Assembly: GCA_029247315.1 (NCBI GenBank)
Contig: JAQWLM010000042.1
Span: 6,492 to 70,491 of the forward strand
Direction: 5' to 3'
Source: AAA164-E04 sp014239995
GTDB lineage: Bacteria; Verrucomicrobiota; Verrucomicrobiia; Limisphaerales; AAA164-E04
Length of the DNA stretch: 64,000 nucleotides
Part shown: positions 1 to 10,398 of the stretch, in pieces
Position numbering within the stretch: position 1 is the first letter of the stretch
Layout of the letters: each line of letters opens with the position of its first letter
Translations under genes and position numbers: made by a program
Notes under the pieces: generated by a model
The model's database searches: none
What the model was told of the DNA's origin: nothing
What the model saw: only the letters and a program-made list of their open reading frames with translations

Positions 1-843
1 CGGCGCGGTCATTTGCAATCGAAAGGCAAGTTCATAACTTTCAATGCGCGCCTCCAATTCCGACGCATCCCTGCGGGTTTTTGAATGGCCTTGGTTCAGA
101 AACTGGATCAGGTCGATCTGTTCCCGCTGCATGTCTCGAGTCGTGCCGGGTGGTGGTTCCAAATGAGGGATGGGGGGGCTTGTTTCGCGGAGAACCGTTC
201 CCTGATAGGCGGCGGGCATGTAACCGTTGGACCAGTTTGGGGAACCGGTGGTGGGACCACCCCTTGGATCGAGCATGACCACATAGGAGGGGAGATTGCG
301 ATTCATGCTTCCGAGACCATAATTGATCCATGTACCAAGTGATGGATGCCCCTGGATGGCCCTCCCGGTATTCATGTTCAGCAGTGCGGAACCGTGCGCG
401 AATGAGTCACTCTGAAGGGAATGGATCACGGCCAGCTTGTCCATGTGGTGGGATAGATGAGGGAGGGCGTCCGAACACCACAGTCCGGATTGTCCGTGTT
501 GGGCAAAGGTTCGGCGGCTTGCCTGTAGTTTTGCCTCCGTCAGTGTGTTTCGACGGAATTCGTTTTGAAAGGACTGTCCATCGTGTTTTTGAAGTTCAGG
601 CTTGTAGTCAAAAAGGTCTAATTGTGACGGTCCTCCGAACATGAACAGGAAAATGCAGGACTTCGCTTTGGGGGCGATATGTGCAAGCGGAACATTTGCC
701 GCACGGATGCTGGAGGTTTCAGATTGTAGCATCCCGTGCAGTGCCATGGATCCGAATCCTGCCCCCAGGCTATGCAGGAAGCCACGGCGGGATCCCGGCT
801 GTAAGGCCGGAGCGTGTTCGGAGTAGGAGGGGATGTGAGGCAT
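1..843 (-). CDS. DUF1501 family secreted protein (3' end beyond window)
   Basis: Open from an ATG at 843 to the window edge without a stop, so 281 residues of the N-terminal part are visible. The start MPHIPSYSEHAPAL is followed by a twin-arginine-like stretch (GSRRGFLHSLGAGFG), then FLFMFGGPSQLDLFDYKPEL, the signature of the DUF1501 (sulfatase-like fold) family. Later segments such as MDKLAVIHSLQSDSFAHGSA and WINYGLGSMNRNLPSYVV also fit. The protein is probably exported by Tat. It starts 15 bp after the stop of the DUF1549/DUF1553 gene on the same strand. These two families are almost always paired in planctomycetes and verrucomicrobia, so they form one transcription unit. The biochemical role of the pair is not established. 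Confidence 0.88.
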   Translation of the reverse strand, partial: MPHIPSYSEHAPALQPGSRRGFLHSLGAGFGSMALHGMLQSETSSIRAANVPLAHIAPKAKSCIFLFMFGGPSQLDLFDYKPELQKHDGQSFQNEFRRNTLTEAKLQASRRTFAQHGQSGLWCSDALPHLSHHMDKLAVIHSLQSDSFAHGSALLNMNTGRAIQGHPSLGTWINYGLGSMNRNLPSYVVMLDPRGGPTTGSPNWSNGYMPAAYQGTVLRETSPPIPHLEPPPGTTRDMQREQIDLIQFLNQGHSKTRRDASELEARIESYELAFRLQMTAP

Positions 844-857
844 GTGATTCCTGGGCG

Positions 858-2827
858 TCAGTCAATCATGACGGTTTCATTTGCATTCAACAGGGCAAGG
901 CAGAGATGAATCATTGCCTCTTTCTCAGGTTTCCTGTTTCCGGTAGCTCTTAATCGATATGCCTGTTGCTCCAGTAAGTGTCGGCAGGCCCGGGTTTCTT
1001 CGGGGGTGGCTTCTCGCTGCCAGACGATATGGAAAATGTTTTCCAGGGAACGGGTGCGTTGCGCGAGCCCGCTGGCCCTTGCTTGCATGAAGGGGGCATT
1101 CAGGAGCATCAAGGCCTGGGGAGCCACCGTGGTGACGGCGCGTTTGCCGAGAGAAAAGGAAACATGGGAAGCATCAAAAGCTTCCAGCATCGGCAGGGGC
1201 AGAGCTCGTTTGGCATAGACGTAGATGCTGCGGCGGTTTTGTTCCTCCAGTGGGCTTTTTCCCCAGCCCTTGTTGGCACTGTCCTGGGTATGGTGTATCT
1301 CCACCGGAAGGGATGGGAAGACACTGGGACCATGTTGTTTGAGGTTCAAATCACCGCTGAAGGAAAGCATGGCATCGCGCAGTACTTCGGCATCCATACG
1401 GCGGATCTGTTGCTTCCAGAACAAGTGATTGGATGGATCTTTTTTCCTGGCCTTGAGCTGGTCGGATCGTGAGGACATGCGGTAAGCTCGACTGGTCATG
1501 ATGTAATGATGCATTCCCTTGAGGCGCCAACCGCCCTGCATGAATTTCCAGGCGAGATGATCCAGCAGTTCGGGGTGCGAGGCCCCAGAGCCGGAGGCTC
1601 CAAAGTCGTTTGGAGTGGAGACGATACCCTTTCCAAAATGATGTTGCCACAGACGGTTGACCATCACGCGAGCTGTCATGGGGTTCTGTTTTCTCGTGAG
1701 CCAGTTTGCAAGTGCCACCCTTGAGTTGGATACGGAGGAGGGGGTCGAGTCCAGCATCGCAGGAAAGCCCGCCACGACTTTCTCGCCGGGGGATTGCGGA
1801 TCCCCACGCTTGAGCCGGTGCGTCGTCATACGGGCCACGTCTTGACGGTCGGTGATTGCCAGTGCCTTTTCAAACGGAGGATGCGCTCTCCTGATTTCCT
1901 CCAGCCGGGATTTCAAAGCCGGTTTTTCCTGATCCGAAGCCTGATCTATCTGTTTTTCCAGGGTGTCGATGCGTTGCTTTTGACGAAGCCTCCATGCCTC
2001 CTGTTGCCCGGGCAGGGCTAGCGGTTGCGTGATCGCTCCATAAGCACGGGATCCTCCACCGCTGTGTGGGCGTCCGTAGGGCTCGATGGAGTGGATGAAA
2101 TCCAGTAACTGGTAATATTCAGTCTGCTGCATGGGATCAAACTTGTGATCGTGGCAGCGTGCACATTGAACGGTGATGCCCATGAAGGCGGCACCGATGG
2201 TGGACAGAATGTCATCGAGTGTATCGTAATCTGCTTGAAGAGCATCGTCGGGCTCATCATCGTAGACATGCAGGCGATAAAACCCGGTGGCCACAAGTGC
2301 CTCCAATGACTTGGGGAACATCAGGTCTCCTGCCACCTGTTCCTTGATGAAGCGGTCGTAGGGCTTGTCTTCATTCAGGGACTGGATGATGTAATCCCTG
2401 TAGCGCCAGGCCTCAGGTTTGGGACCGTCACGTTCATAGCCGTTTGTTTCGGCAAAACGCACAATATCCAACCAATGGCTTGCCAGCGTTCACCATACTG
2501 GGGGCGGTTCAGAAGATTCCTGATCAGTCTTTCCCAATTTGCCTCCGACGGATCCATTTCGAGATTGGTGACCGTCTCCATCGATGGAGGCAAGCCAATC
2601 AGGTCATTATAGGCACGCCGCACGAGTGCTCGGGGTGTTGCGGTGGGATTCATGGTCAACCCCTCATCCTCCAGTTGTTTCAGCAGGAAGGCGTCGATCG
2701 GATGGGTGGAGTCATCACTCGCGGAGACTTGTGGAATGGGGGGATTTGTCAATGGGACAAAAGGCCATTCGACAGCATGCATATGCCACGACATGCAAAT
2801 CAGGATGCCACGAACCAAGGGTTTCAC
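858..2827 (-). pseudogene. DUF1549/DUF1553 (PSD1-type) protein, broken by a one-base frameshift
   Basis: Two minus-strand frames together make one DUF1549-DUF1553 protein. The upstream frame has WPFVPLTNPPIPQV and the DUF1549 core (IDAFLLKQLEDEGL, RPQYGERW), then leaves frame at about 2483-2486. The downstream frame resumes at once with SHWLDIVRFAETNGYERDG and runs through DUF1553 (RVMVNRLWQHHFGKGIV) to the stop at 858. One G missing after the TGG of GERW explains the break. A GTG at 2827 is preferred as the start because it opens a signal-peptide-like sequence (VKPLVRGILICMSWHMHA); the ATG at 2902 is the alternative. No cytochrome (PSCyt1, CxxCH) domain is present at the N-terminus. The gene is either a recent pseudogene or carries a sequencing error. 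It lies 14 bp upstream of its usual partner DUF1501. Confidence 0.82.
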
Positions 2828-3041
2828 AGCTGGTAGGTTGCGGACGAGACATGAATTGTCAAGTCCACGAAACCTGGGTCCCCAGTGCTTGTTCAGTGCC
2901 ATTCGATTGCACGGTGCTTATCATCGGCATTTTCCTTCTTGAATCAGGGGAATACCCAGCCTCGGTGGCATCGCTTGAAGGGTGCGTGGTGGAAAGTTTC
3001 TTGCTTGACCCGTGCACGCGGAGCGATAGAATCAATACACC

Positions 3042-3914
3042 GTGAACTATCCAAAAACACCCACATTGAGTCGTGGCTTTACGTTGATAGAGTTACTTGT
3101 CGTCATTGCAATTATCGCCATCCTTGCTGGGATGCTTTTACCAGCCCTCTCCAAGGCGAAAACCAAGGCACAGGGGATCAAATGCATGAGCAACAACAAG
3201 CAGCTTGTGCTTGGCTGGATTCTGTATTCAGTGGATTATGACGACAAGTGTGCCAACAACTTCACAATTCCAGGCACTGAACAGGCCATCAGATCAGGTA
3301 AATTCAACAACTGGGTGAACAACATCATGAGCTGGGGAGCCGGCAGTTCGCTTGGTAATCGCAGCATCACCAATTTGCTTTGGGTCAAGAATGGCGTGTT
3401 GGGTCCCTACACCGATGGGGCGGTGGGTATCTACAAATGTCCTGCAGATCACTTTCTTAGCGCTGAGCAAAAACGGGCAGGATTTCAACAGCGTTTGCGC
3501 AGTAACTCCATGAATGCCTTGTTTGGTCGTTCCAACAATGACAAGAACGACAATACGGCTCGGGGTAAGAGCTGGGCCTTTGGGGGTAAATATCGTCAGT
3601 TCATCCGCACCACGGATGTCCCGCAGCCAAGCATGACCTACCTGACCCTTGATGAACATCCCGATACCATCAACGATGGCTTCTTCATCACCGACCCGAA
3701 CGTCAATAACTGGCAGGATCGCCCTGCCTCCTATCACAACGGGGCTGCGGGTTTCTCCTTCGCCGATGGCCATGCGGAGGTGCATAAATGGCTCAGTCCG
3801 TCATCTGCCTATCCTGTTGAATATCGTCCCGCGCCAGCCAAGGGATTTGATGCAGCCGGCAAGAAGGACATTGCCTGGTATGGGGAGCGCATCCAGCTCA
3901 TTCCCTATCGTTGA
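3042..3914 (+). CDS. Type II secretion-like pseudopilin (prepilin N-terminal methylation, H-x9-DG family)
   Basis: The GTG-initiated protein (290 aa) opens with a short leader ending in SRG followed by FTLIELLVVIAIIAILAGML, the class III signal/prepilin motif with Glu at position +5. Cleavage after Gly by a prepilin peptidase and N-methylation of Phe are expected. The C-terminal SYHNGAAGFSFADGHAEVHKW matches the H-x9-DG signature of the expanded verrucomicrobial/planctomycete pseudopilin-like families (related to DUF1559). These proteins are numerous in such genomes and their individual roles are mostly unknown. The last 17 bp overlap the 3' end of the convergent FG-GAP gene. Confidence 0.88.
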   Translation: MNYPKTPTLSRGFTLIELLVVIAIIAILAGMLLPALSKAKTKAQGIKCMSNNKQLVLGWILYSVDYDDKCANNFTIPGTEQAIRSGKFNNWVNNIMSWGAGSSLGNRSITNLLWVKNGVLGPYTDGAVGIYKCPADHFLSAEQKRAGFQQRLRSNSMNALFGRSNNDKNDNTARGKSWAFGGKYRQFIRTTDVPQPSMTYLTLDEHPDTINDGFFITDPNVNNWQDRPASYHNGAAGFSFADGHAEVHKWLSPSSAYPVEYRPAPAKGFDAAGKKDIAWYGERIQLIPYR

Positions 3915-6252
3915 TTTTGAGGCCCTTGCTCCGGGAAACCGTGTAGTAGTAGTTTGACTTTAGATCCTCAAAGATCTGAGAGTGCCCGTCAGCCCACTTC
4001 ACTGCGGCTTGATCAATCATGGTTTTTTCGCCCAGACCAAAATGGAGTGTGGAGCTGTGCTGCGAGCGGTAGGAGTCGCCAGTGACTATATGGCGACTTG
4101 CCTGCCAGTTGCCCGTTCGGATCACCAGACTTGCGCCGACTGCCGAGGGTGACCCCGCTTCCCGCTTGATCCGGAATCCGATCCAGTTGTCGTTACCTTG
4201 GATTTGATTGCGATAAATGCGCAGGATCTGGCGATGATCGGGCCATGCCTCAAAATGGGTCATCAGCAGATCCATGCGTCCGTCTCCGTCCAGATCTTCC
4301 GACACGACGTTGCGGGTGTCCCGCTGCAGGCCCAGACCCCAAACATGTCCCACGTCAAGGAAGGATGCGCCTGAGCGATTGAGGAAAAGCCGGTTGCTTT
4401 CATATCCCCCGTAGGAATGTCCTATGCCGCGGGTTCGCCCGAATTTCTCCTTGAAATAAAGGTAGGCGGCAGGGTCTGCCTGGGAGTTGGCAAAAAAGGC
4501 GTCATGCAGCCAATACTCCGGCTCATAATCCCGGACGGATTCACGGCTCTCAAGCCCGTTTCCGATATAGACATCAGGGAAACCATCATTGTCGAAATCC
4601 GCAGCCGTGCATCCCCAGGCCCATCCTGCACGGGCGATGGATTGGCTCAGGACGTTCTGCTCGAATACCTTTCCCTGCTTTGAGAGGAATAAGCGGTTTC
4701 CATGGGTCATGTGTTCCCGCATGGCCTTGTCCTCGGCAAGACCGGGCCTCCACAGGTTCAGGTGGGTGAGTCGATCGACGGTGGGCGAGGTCATTCCGAT
4801 CATCAGGAGATCGGGATGTCCGTCCACGTTGAAATCCGAAAAGGCGTGGGCCATGCCAAATCCATGGGTTTCCCCGAGGTAATCACGGGGCGCACGGTGA
4901 AAGGTGCCCGAGCCGTTGTTGAGATGGAGATCCACACCAGCAAAATCACTCACGACCACCAAGTCCAGTCCCTGGCGCCTATCAAGATCCACGAGGGAGG
5001 CGCTGTAGACTCGTCGGTGCCGTGCCTCATCCAGTCCTGCGCTTGCGGTGATGTCCTCGAATTGAAAATTTCCGTTGTTTCTGAGCAGAAAAAACGGATG
5101 CCCGTCATTGGCATCATAAAACGGGGTGGGCAAGGCACCCGCTTCGTAGGGAATACGGTATTGGCCAAGGAAAATGTCAATGTCACCATCGGCGTCAATA
5201 TCCCCGGTGGACAATACCATGGGATACACGGTAAGCGGTGTGGCGGGGCGCAGCATCACCTCATATTGGTCGAAGATTCCTCCCTTGGAACCTGGCAGGA
5301 CGACGAGTCCCTCGTGTTTGTGACAAAGAAAGTCGGGGTTGCCGTCTCCGTTCAAGTCTGTAAATACCGCAGTGGAAAGCAAGCCTGGTGGGAAGGTACA
5401 CAATGGGCGAGATTCAAACCCAGCACCTTTTCGATGGTGTAGTACGAGATTGTTGTTTGCCAGTATGATCTCCGCAAGGCCGTCTCCGTCAATGTCCTGG
5501 ACAAGCAGTGGATCAATGGCATCCGCGTTTTCAGGTGGGGTGATGGTTTTTTGCAGAATCGGTTCAAACGCGGGCGGCCCATTTGAGGTGATGGCCTCCA
5601 GTGAGCGCGTATCGATACGCCTGACCTCATCCTGCCCCTGTTCTTCTCCCTGCATCCATTCAATGCCAAGCGGGCCCGTGATGAGGAGGTGTTCTTGCAG
5701 ACCGGGATTGCGAAGTCCGGCACGGAAGAAGAAAGTGCTCTTTTCCGGATGCGTGTCCTTTTCTGGATCGAATCGCACATGACGGCATTCAAGGGTTTCC
5801 AGTTCCCAGCCTGCGTCGATGGCGCGATGGATTTCCTTCTTCCATGCATCCCACGAAAGTTGTCGTTGATCCCCCGTAAAACGCCATTGCTTGATGTTGA
5901 GATGGGGAAGGGTTTCGGACACATCCCACTCACCGGTCAGGAGTTCCGTGGGCATGCCTGCGGCGAGGGTTTCAAGCTTTGACTGGGAGGCGTTTACCTG
6001 GTTCCACCATCCTTCCACGATGCGTCCCAGTGCCTGTGCACGCATTTCTACAGCCCACAAGGTTTCTGCCATTTTCTGCTCCCTGCGTTGAAAGGTCGCG
6101 ACTTTTTCACGGACGGCCTTGTTCACCTCGTCGCGCGGTGGTGTGGTTGGCAGCTTTGTCGGCAGACGGGAGCGCGCATGGTGCCACCCCATGACAGCGA
6201 TACCCAGTGCAAGGATGGCCAAGGCAAGTCCTTTTTTGGTTCCTCTGCTCAT
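3898..6252 (-). CDS. FG-GAP/VCBS repeat protein with C-terminal ASPIC/UnbV domain
   Basis: The protein has 784 aa. It starts with a membrane anchor or uncleaved signal (LALAILALGIAVMGW, residues about 8-24) followed by a charged, probably helical region. Repeated calcium-binding-type loops of the FG-GAP/VCBS class follow (VQDIDGDGLAEIILA, FTDLNGDGNPDFLC, TGDIDADGDIDIFL, AADFDNDGFPDVYIG), forming a beta-propeller. The C-terminus (GASLVIRTGNWQ..., SSTLHFGLGEKTMIDQAAVKW) is the ASPIC/UnbV domain. This is the CRTAC1-like architecture abundant in PVC bacteria, presumably exported and involved in adhesion or binding at the cell surface. No enzymatic motif was seen. It is transcribed divergently from the DUF6786-like lipoprotein gene. 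Confidence 0.87.
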   Translation of the reverse strand: MSRGTKKGLALAILALGIAVMGWHHARSRLPTKLPTTPPRDEVNKAVREKVATFQRREQKMAETLWAVEMRAQALGRIVEGWWNQVNASQSKLETLAAGMPTELLTGEWDVSETLPHLNIKQWRFTGDQRQLSWDAWKKEIHRAIDAGWELETLECRHVRFDPEKDTHPEKSTFFFRAGLRNPGLQEHLLITGPLGIEWMQGEEQGQDEVRRIDTRSLEAITSNGPPAFEPILQKTITPPENADAIDPLLVQDIDGDGLAEIILANNNLVLHHRKGAGFESRPLCTFPPGLLSTAVFTDLNGDGNPDFLCHKHEGLVVLPGSKGGIFDQYEVMLRPATPLTVYPMVLSTGDIDADGDIDIFLGQYRIPYEAGALPTPFYDANDGHPFFLLRNNGNFQFEDITASAGLDEARHRRVYSASLVDLDRRQGLDLVVVSDFAGVDLHLNNGSGTFHRAPRDYLGETHGFGMAHAFSDFNVDGHPDLLMIGMTSPTVDRLTHLNLWRPGLAEDKAMREHMTHGNRLFLSKQGKVFEQNVLSQSIARAGWAWGCTAADFDNDGFPDVYIGNGLESRESVRDYEPEYWLHDAFFANSQADPAAYLYFKEKFGRTRGIGHSYGGYESNRLFLNRSGASFLDVGHVWGLGLQRDTRNVVSEDLDGDGRMDLLMTHFEAWPDHRQILRIYRNQIQGNDNWIGFRIKREAGSPSAVGASLVIRTGNWQASRHIVTGDSYRSQHSSTLHFGLGEKTMIDQAAVKWADGHSQIFEDLKSNYYYTVSRSKGLKINDRE

Positions 6253-6616
6253 GGTCGTGCTGTATCAGCCACTGGTTTGAGCATTCGATATGGGAGGAGG
6301 GTCCACCATAAACGATGCCACTTCTCATGACGTGCGACTTGATTGCCTATTGGTTTGCCATCATGGATCACACCTCATTGCTAAGGTTACCCGGACCTTG
6401 AGACAAGTGCATAGTTGTAACTAGAACCAGATGGGTCTCAATTTGATTGTGCGTCATCATGGGATTCGAGCGTATGGCAAAAGAGACGAGGTATGGCATC
6501 ACCTTCCGCCTTGCAGGATGCTGGTGCATGCCGCAGCATGGGAAATTCAAGCATGTTCAATTGACCCTGTCCGAGCTGGCGGGTTGATCATGGCACTTGC
6601 AAGTCACCACAACTCA
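6253..6616. promoter_or_regulatory. Divergent intergenic region
   Basis: This region of about 360 bp separates two divergent genes, so it must hold promoters for both. I see no confident coding sequence: the reading frame of the downstream gene stays open through part of it, but lacks a signal sequence there. No convincing -35/-10 pair or operator palindrome was identified. Confidence 0.35.
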
Positions 6617-7924
6617 ATGGACCAGATGATCAAACAGGTTTCAATCAAACAGCTTTTCCTGCCGCTATGCCTTGCGGTTCTGCTCATGGCGGGTTGCCTT
6701 CATTCACCACAGGAAAAGCTTACAACGGAGACGGACACGATTGGAGTTCAGGGAGGGATGAAGCGCGTCTTTGGAGAAGATGCTGCCTTTCTGCAGCGGC
6801 ATACCGACGCGATCCTTTTACGGCATGGATCTGCAGCCGTGGTGGTGGTTCCGGAGTATCAGGGACGTGTCATGACCTCAACGGCGCGTGGTGACCAGGG
6901 GCCCAGCAGTGGTTGGATCAATCGCGATGTCATCAGGGAAGGGGTGCTCCCACCCGCACGTGCCAGGGGCAAGCTCGAGGATCACATGTATGCCTTTGGT
7001 GGGGAGGAACGCTTCTGGATGGGACCGGAGGGCGGGCAGTACTCCATCTTTTTTGAGCCCGATGCTCCGTTTGAATTTCAGCACTGGCATACTCCCGATC
7101 CCATCGACACCGACCCGTGGAAGGTGGTGGAAAAGGATGCCCGCAGCATCCTGTTCACGCATGATTTCAGCCTGAGAAACCACACGGGAACCCGTTTTGA
7201 AGTGGGGGTGCGACGTTCCATTACCCTGCTGGACAGGGATTCCATGGCAGATCTTCTCGGTGCCAGTCTGCCGCCTGCGGTGGATGCCGTTGGCTACACG
7301 ACGGACAACATGGTCACCAACCGAGGGGGCACGGCTTGGGAAAAGGACACCGGGTTGCTTTCGATCTGGCTGCTTTGCATGTTTCAACCTTCCGATACCA
7401 CCACGGTATTTGTTCCTTACCGTCAGGGGGCGGAGGCGGTGCTTGGACCGGTCGTCCGTTCGGACTATTTCGGTGAGGTTCCATCGGATCGCCTCAAGTT
7501 ACATGAGAAAATGATTCTTTTCCGTGCCGACGGAAAGGCACGGGGAAAGATTGGCCTGGTGCCTGAGCGATCGCTTGGCTTGGTCGGTAGTTACGATCCC
7601 CTGGGGCAGCATCTGACCTTGCTTCTCTACACTCCCCCTGTGGCACATGCAGGTTACGTTAATTCCATGTGGGAAATGCAGGAGCATCCATACAGGGGCG
7701 ATGCCATCAACAGTTACAATGACGGTCCGGTGGATTCCGGGGGAGAGCAGATGGGTCCCTTCTACGAACTGGAATCCTCTTCACCGGCATTGGCACTGGA
7801 ACCGGGGGCTTCTGCTGCACATCTCCAGACCATCGTCCACCTCTACGGCAGTGAAGGGGATCTGCAGGCCGTTCTCTCGGGGCTCCTTGAACTTGATCTT
7901 GAACAGATACGGACGGCCTTCTAG
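6617..7924 (+). CDS. Putative lipoprotein of the DUF6786-like family
   Basis: The frame is open further upstream. ATGs at 6617 and 6626 give the only sensible N-terminus: a lipoprotein signal (MIKQVSIKQLFLPLCLAVLL) with lipobox LMAGC. The mature part is a beta-rich domain with conserved stretches EYQGRVMTSTARGDQG, FGGEERFWMGPEGGQYSIFF and FEFQHWHTPDPIDTDPW. I recognise these as the DUF6786 type found in Bacteroidota, Planctomycetota and Verrucomicrobiota, often near carbohydrate-active genes. That assignment is from memory of the family. The fold may resemble aldose-epimerase/galactose-mutarotase-like beta-sandwiches (inference). It is convergent with a glycosidase-like gene. The actual function is unknown. 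Confidence 0.72.
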   Translation: MDQMIKQVSIKQLFLPLCLAVLLMAGCLHSPQEKLTTETDTIGVQGGMKRVFGEDAAFLQRHTDAILLRHGSAAVVVVPEYQGRVMTSTARGDQGPSSGWINRDVIREGVLPPARARGKLEDHMYAFGGEERFWMGPEGGQYSIFFEPDAPFEFQHWHTPDPIDTDPWKVVEKDARSILFTHDFSLRNHTGTRFEVGVRRSITLLDRDSMADLLGASLPPAVDAVGYTTDNMVTNRGGTAWEKDTGLLSIWLLCMFQPSDTTTVFVPYRQGAEAVLGPVVRSDYFGEVPSDRLKLHEKMILFRADGKARGKIGLVPERSLGLVGSYDPLGQHLTLLLYTPPVAHAGYVNSMWEMQEHPYRGDAINSYNDGPVDSGGEQMGPFYELESSSPALALEPGASAAHLQTIVHLYGSEGDLQAVLSGLLELDLEQIRTAF

Positions 7925-7985
7925 TGCGCGTGGCGGAGAGTGCCCCCCACAGGATGCGATAGCAACATATGGACTCCTGTGGTTT

Positions 7986-10238
7986 TCAGCGGATGACATG
8001 CCAGGACATCCCCTGGGGAGGCACCGTGACCTGCAGTTTGATATGATGATCCCTGGCAAGGGTATAGGTTTTTGCCGCCTGTCCTGCCAGGTTTATTTGT
8101 GCCGTGTCTGTGATCCCGGTGTAGTAAAGATTCAGGCGTATGGTTTTGGTCACCTCGTGGTTCAGGGGGTTGTAAACACAGAGCATTCCCCTGTTTTTGA
8201 GCGAAGGATTCACATGCAGGATCCAGTCCAGGTCGCGTCCATCTGCCCGTCGCCCGTGCACGATATCTGATTCCAGGATATCCCGATGACGTTTGAACCA
8301 TCCCACCACCTCCTTGACACGTTCCCGGGTGGTTTTGGTGTCAAACAGTCTGGGACCGCGGTAATGGGCCTGGACCCCCATGCCCAGATTGGATCGCATC
8401 ATGCTCTCATAATGATCCAGGTGTGCATGCAGGGGCTCGATGGTCGCGGCGGCTCCTCCACCGTGATATTGCGTCAGGGGGACGAACATCCATCCCATGC
8501 TGGGGGTCTTGGTCCAGGACCCGTCATAGATGTTCTGCCGCGTGTGGATGACCTGGTGAGCACGGGGCAGTGACCAGTTCACCTCCCGGTAACCCATGCC
8601 ACACTTGTTGGATCCGTTCAGGTAATAATAATCTGGTGCATTGATGTAAACACCCCTTTTCCGGAGATCTTGATAGAGCCCGGTGGTCAGTTGCCACTGG
8701 ACCCATCGGGAGTCGTTGATGCCCTTCTGGAGAGGGGGACGGGAGGTGATGTCGATATCGCCGGGATAGGGGCCATCATTTTCAAACTGTTCGAAGCCGG
8801 TGGTATCATAGAACGCACGTATGGTTTTCAACCAGTCCAGTCCCCACGGCGAACTGACCGCAGGACAACGTCCATGCGTCGCGGTCTGGCCAGGTGGAGA
8901 AACAATCATGCTTGTGTCCTCTACCTTGCGTGATGAAAAGAGTGAATAGGATCCGAGCTCGATTCCCCGGGCCTCGGCATGGTCCGCCACCGTCTTCCAT
9001 CGAGCGAGAAAGGTGGGATCCTTGTTCCCCATGTGGAATCCACTGCCAAAACTCAGGATGATCGCTTCAAAACCTACCTCAGCGGCCTCATCGATGGCCT
9101 GCGTCACCCGCTCCGGGTCGTGACTGAGCAGGTGGTGGGTGATGGGGTTCTCGGTAACCCAAGGTGCAACGGTTCGGTACATGCGCCGCAGGGCGAGCCC
9201 ACACCGTTCCCGGTCCGTGTCGTCATAAGCCAGTTCAAAAACACGGAACCCCAGGAACGTTTCCCCTGGACCCACTTCCTGCGCCGGGCCAAAACTGGGT
9301 TCGCACACGAGCAGGCAGGGTGTCTGGCGGGCGTAATTAACCTGGGAACTGTAGAGTGGATCCTTTTTCCAGTGCACCACATGCCGATTTGCATTTTGAA
9401 AATTAAAGCCTCCAAAGGCAAAGTCGGTCTCGACATGCAGATACTGCGGGCGGGGGATGGTCACGCCCTCACGAGACTCGACCCAGTTGGCATGCTCGAC
9501 CAGCGCGAGCTCCTCGCTGGTGAACCGGTCAATCATCAGAGGATGCTTGCCTAGGTTTTGCACCGTGATCCACTTGCTCATGGCGGGGATGCCATCGTAA
9601 AGCTCGTAGTAGACGCTGACACGGGCTTCGTGCATGGCACCTTCCAAGTTGTGCGGCATGTAGTCCATCCTGAGTCGCACGCCCCTTGGAGGCCATACCG
9701 CATCGGGGGCGGCATGGCGTCGTCGTTTCCACTCAAATCGCGACTCAGGCTGGTCCACCTCAAAGCTCTCGAGTCGCATCGATGACTGTTGAGCCTTCAT
9801 GGCATCCAGCCATTCGGGCGTGATGAAGGCATGATCGGGTTGTCCCACCAAGCCCCCTACTTCGTGCGGGGTGCCGTTGATCGTGATCCGTGCCTCGGGT
9901 CGGACGGAGCGAAGCATCGATTGTCCGTTGATCAGGTTTTCAAAGCCAACACAGGCCCCGTTGGGGGCTACACGCCAACTTCTGCGGATGAGTCCATTGT
10001 CCATGTACAAGGTGCGACCATCGGCACTACGGCCTACCCTGGCTTTGTAGCCCGAGGCATCGATGAGGTAATCCCGAGTGTTTTTCCCATCGCTTGCCTG
10101 GAGAACGGGAAGTGCCAGGATTGCCTCTTCCGGGTCTTGTTGGGTGGTCGATTGGGACCGCGCAGCTGTCACCCGAAGAGGGAATGTCAGGACCAAGGTC
10201 AGTAGTAGTCCTGCAAGCAATTGGGAGTGTCTATTCAT
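7986..10238 (-). CDS. Secreted GH-D clan-like (alpha-galactosidase-like) glycoside hydrolase
   Basis: The protein has 750 aa with a Sec signal peptide (LLAGLLLTLVLTFPLRVTAA). Residues about 45-340 form a beta-sandwich-like N-terminal domain. The central part (about 365-620) reads as a TIM barrel of the alpha-galactosidase superfamily: AAEVGFEAIILSFGSGFHMG, GIELGSYSLFSS, then GFEQFENDGPYPGD, where Asp488 sits where a catalytic acid of GH27/GH36-type enzymes would be. The C-terminal beta domain ends at WHVIR. The substrate cannot be read from sequence. The exact family is uncertain, because it is divergent from classical GH27/GH36. It is transcribed divergently from the propeller glycosidase at 10399, suggesting a joint role in polysaccharide use. 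Confidence 0.66.
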   Translation of the reverse strand: MNRHSQLLAGLLLTLVLTFPLRVTAARSQSTTQQDPEEAILALPVLQASDGKNTRDYLIDASGYKARVGRSADGRTLYMDNGLIRRSWRVAPNGACVGFENLINGQSMLRSVRPEARITINGTPHEVGGLVGQPDHAFITPEWLDAMKAQQSSMRLESFEVDQPESRFEWKRRRHAAPDAVWPPRGVRLRMDYMPHNLEGAMHEARVSVYYELYDGIPAMSKWITVQNLGKHPLMIDRFTSEELALVEHANWVESREGVTIPRPQYLHVETDFAFGGFNFQNANRHVVHWKKDPLYSSQVNYARQTPCLLVCEPSFGPAQEVGPGETFLGFRVFELAYDDTDRERCGLALRRMYRTVAPWVTENPITHHLLSHDPERVTQAIDEAAEVGFEAIILSFGSGFHMGNKDPTFLARWKTVADHAEARGIELGSYSLFSSRKVEDTSMIVSPPGQTATHGRCPAVSSPWGLDWLKTIRAFYDTTGFEQFENDGPYPGDIDITSRPPLQKGINDSRWVQWQLTTGLYQDLRKRGVYINAPDYYYLNGSNKCGMGYREVNWSLPRAHQVIHTRQNIYDGSWTKTPSMGWMFVPLTQYHGGGAAATIEPLHAHLDHYESMMRSNLGMGVQAHYRGPRLFDTKTTRERVKEVVGWFKRHRDILESDIVHGRRADGRDLDWILHVNPSLKNRGMLCVYNPLNHEVTKTIRLNLYYTGITDTAQINLAGQAAKTYTLARDHHIKLQVTVPPQGMSWHVIR

Positions 10239-10398
10239 CTTGAAAGCATGTTGATGTTGCCTGATATCAGTGGAGGAAGCATAAATGACACTGTCCGCAT
10301 GTCATCCAAAATACCTACCCGGTTGAAGAGGTATCAAATGCCACGGATAAAGAAAATTTTTCGGGACATTCAGGATGCGCCGTTTAAGCTGGATTCCT

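Noticed and set aside
858..2471. The long downstream frame as an independent gene starting at MDIVRFAETNGY
   Set aside because: The first residues continue mid-domain from the frame upstream; it is the 3' part of a frameshifted gene.
4702..5442. 246-aa plus-strand open frame
   Set aside because: It is a shadow of the FG-GAP gene; the antisense of repeated Asp/Gly codons keeps the frame open.
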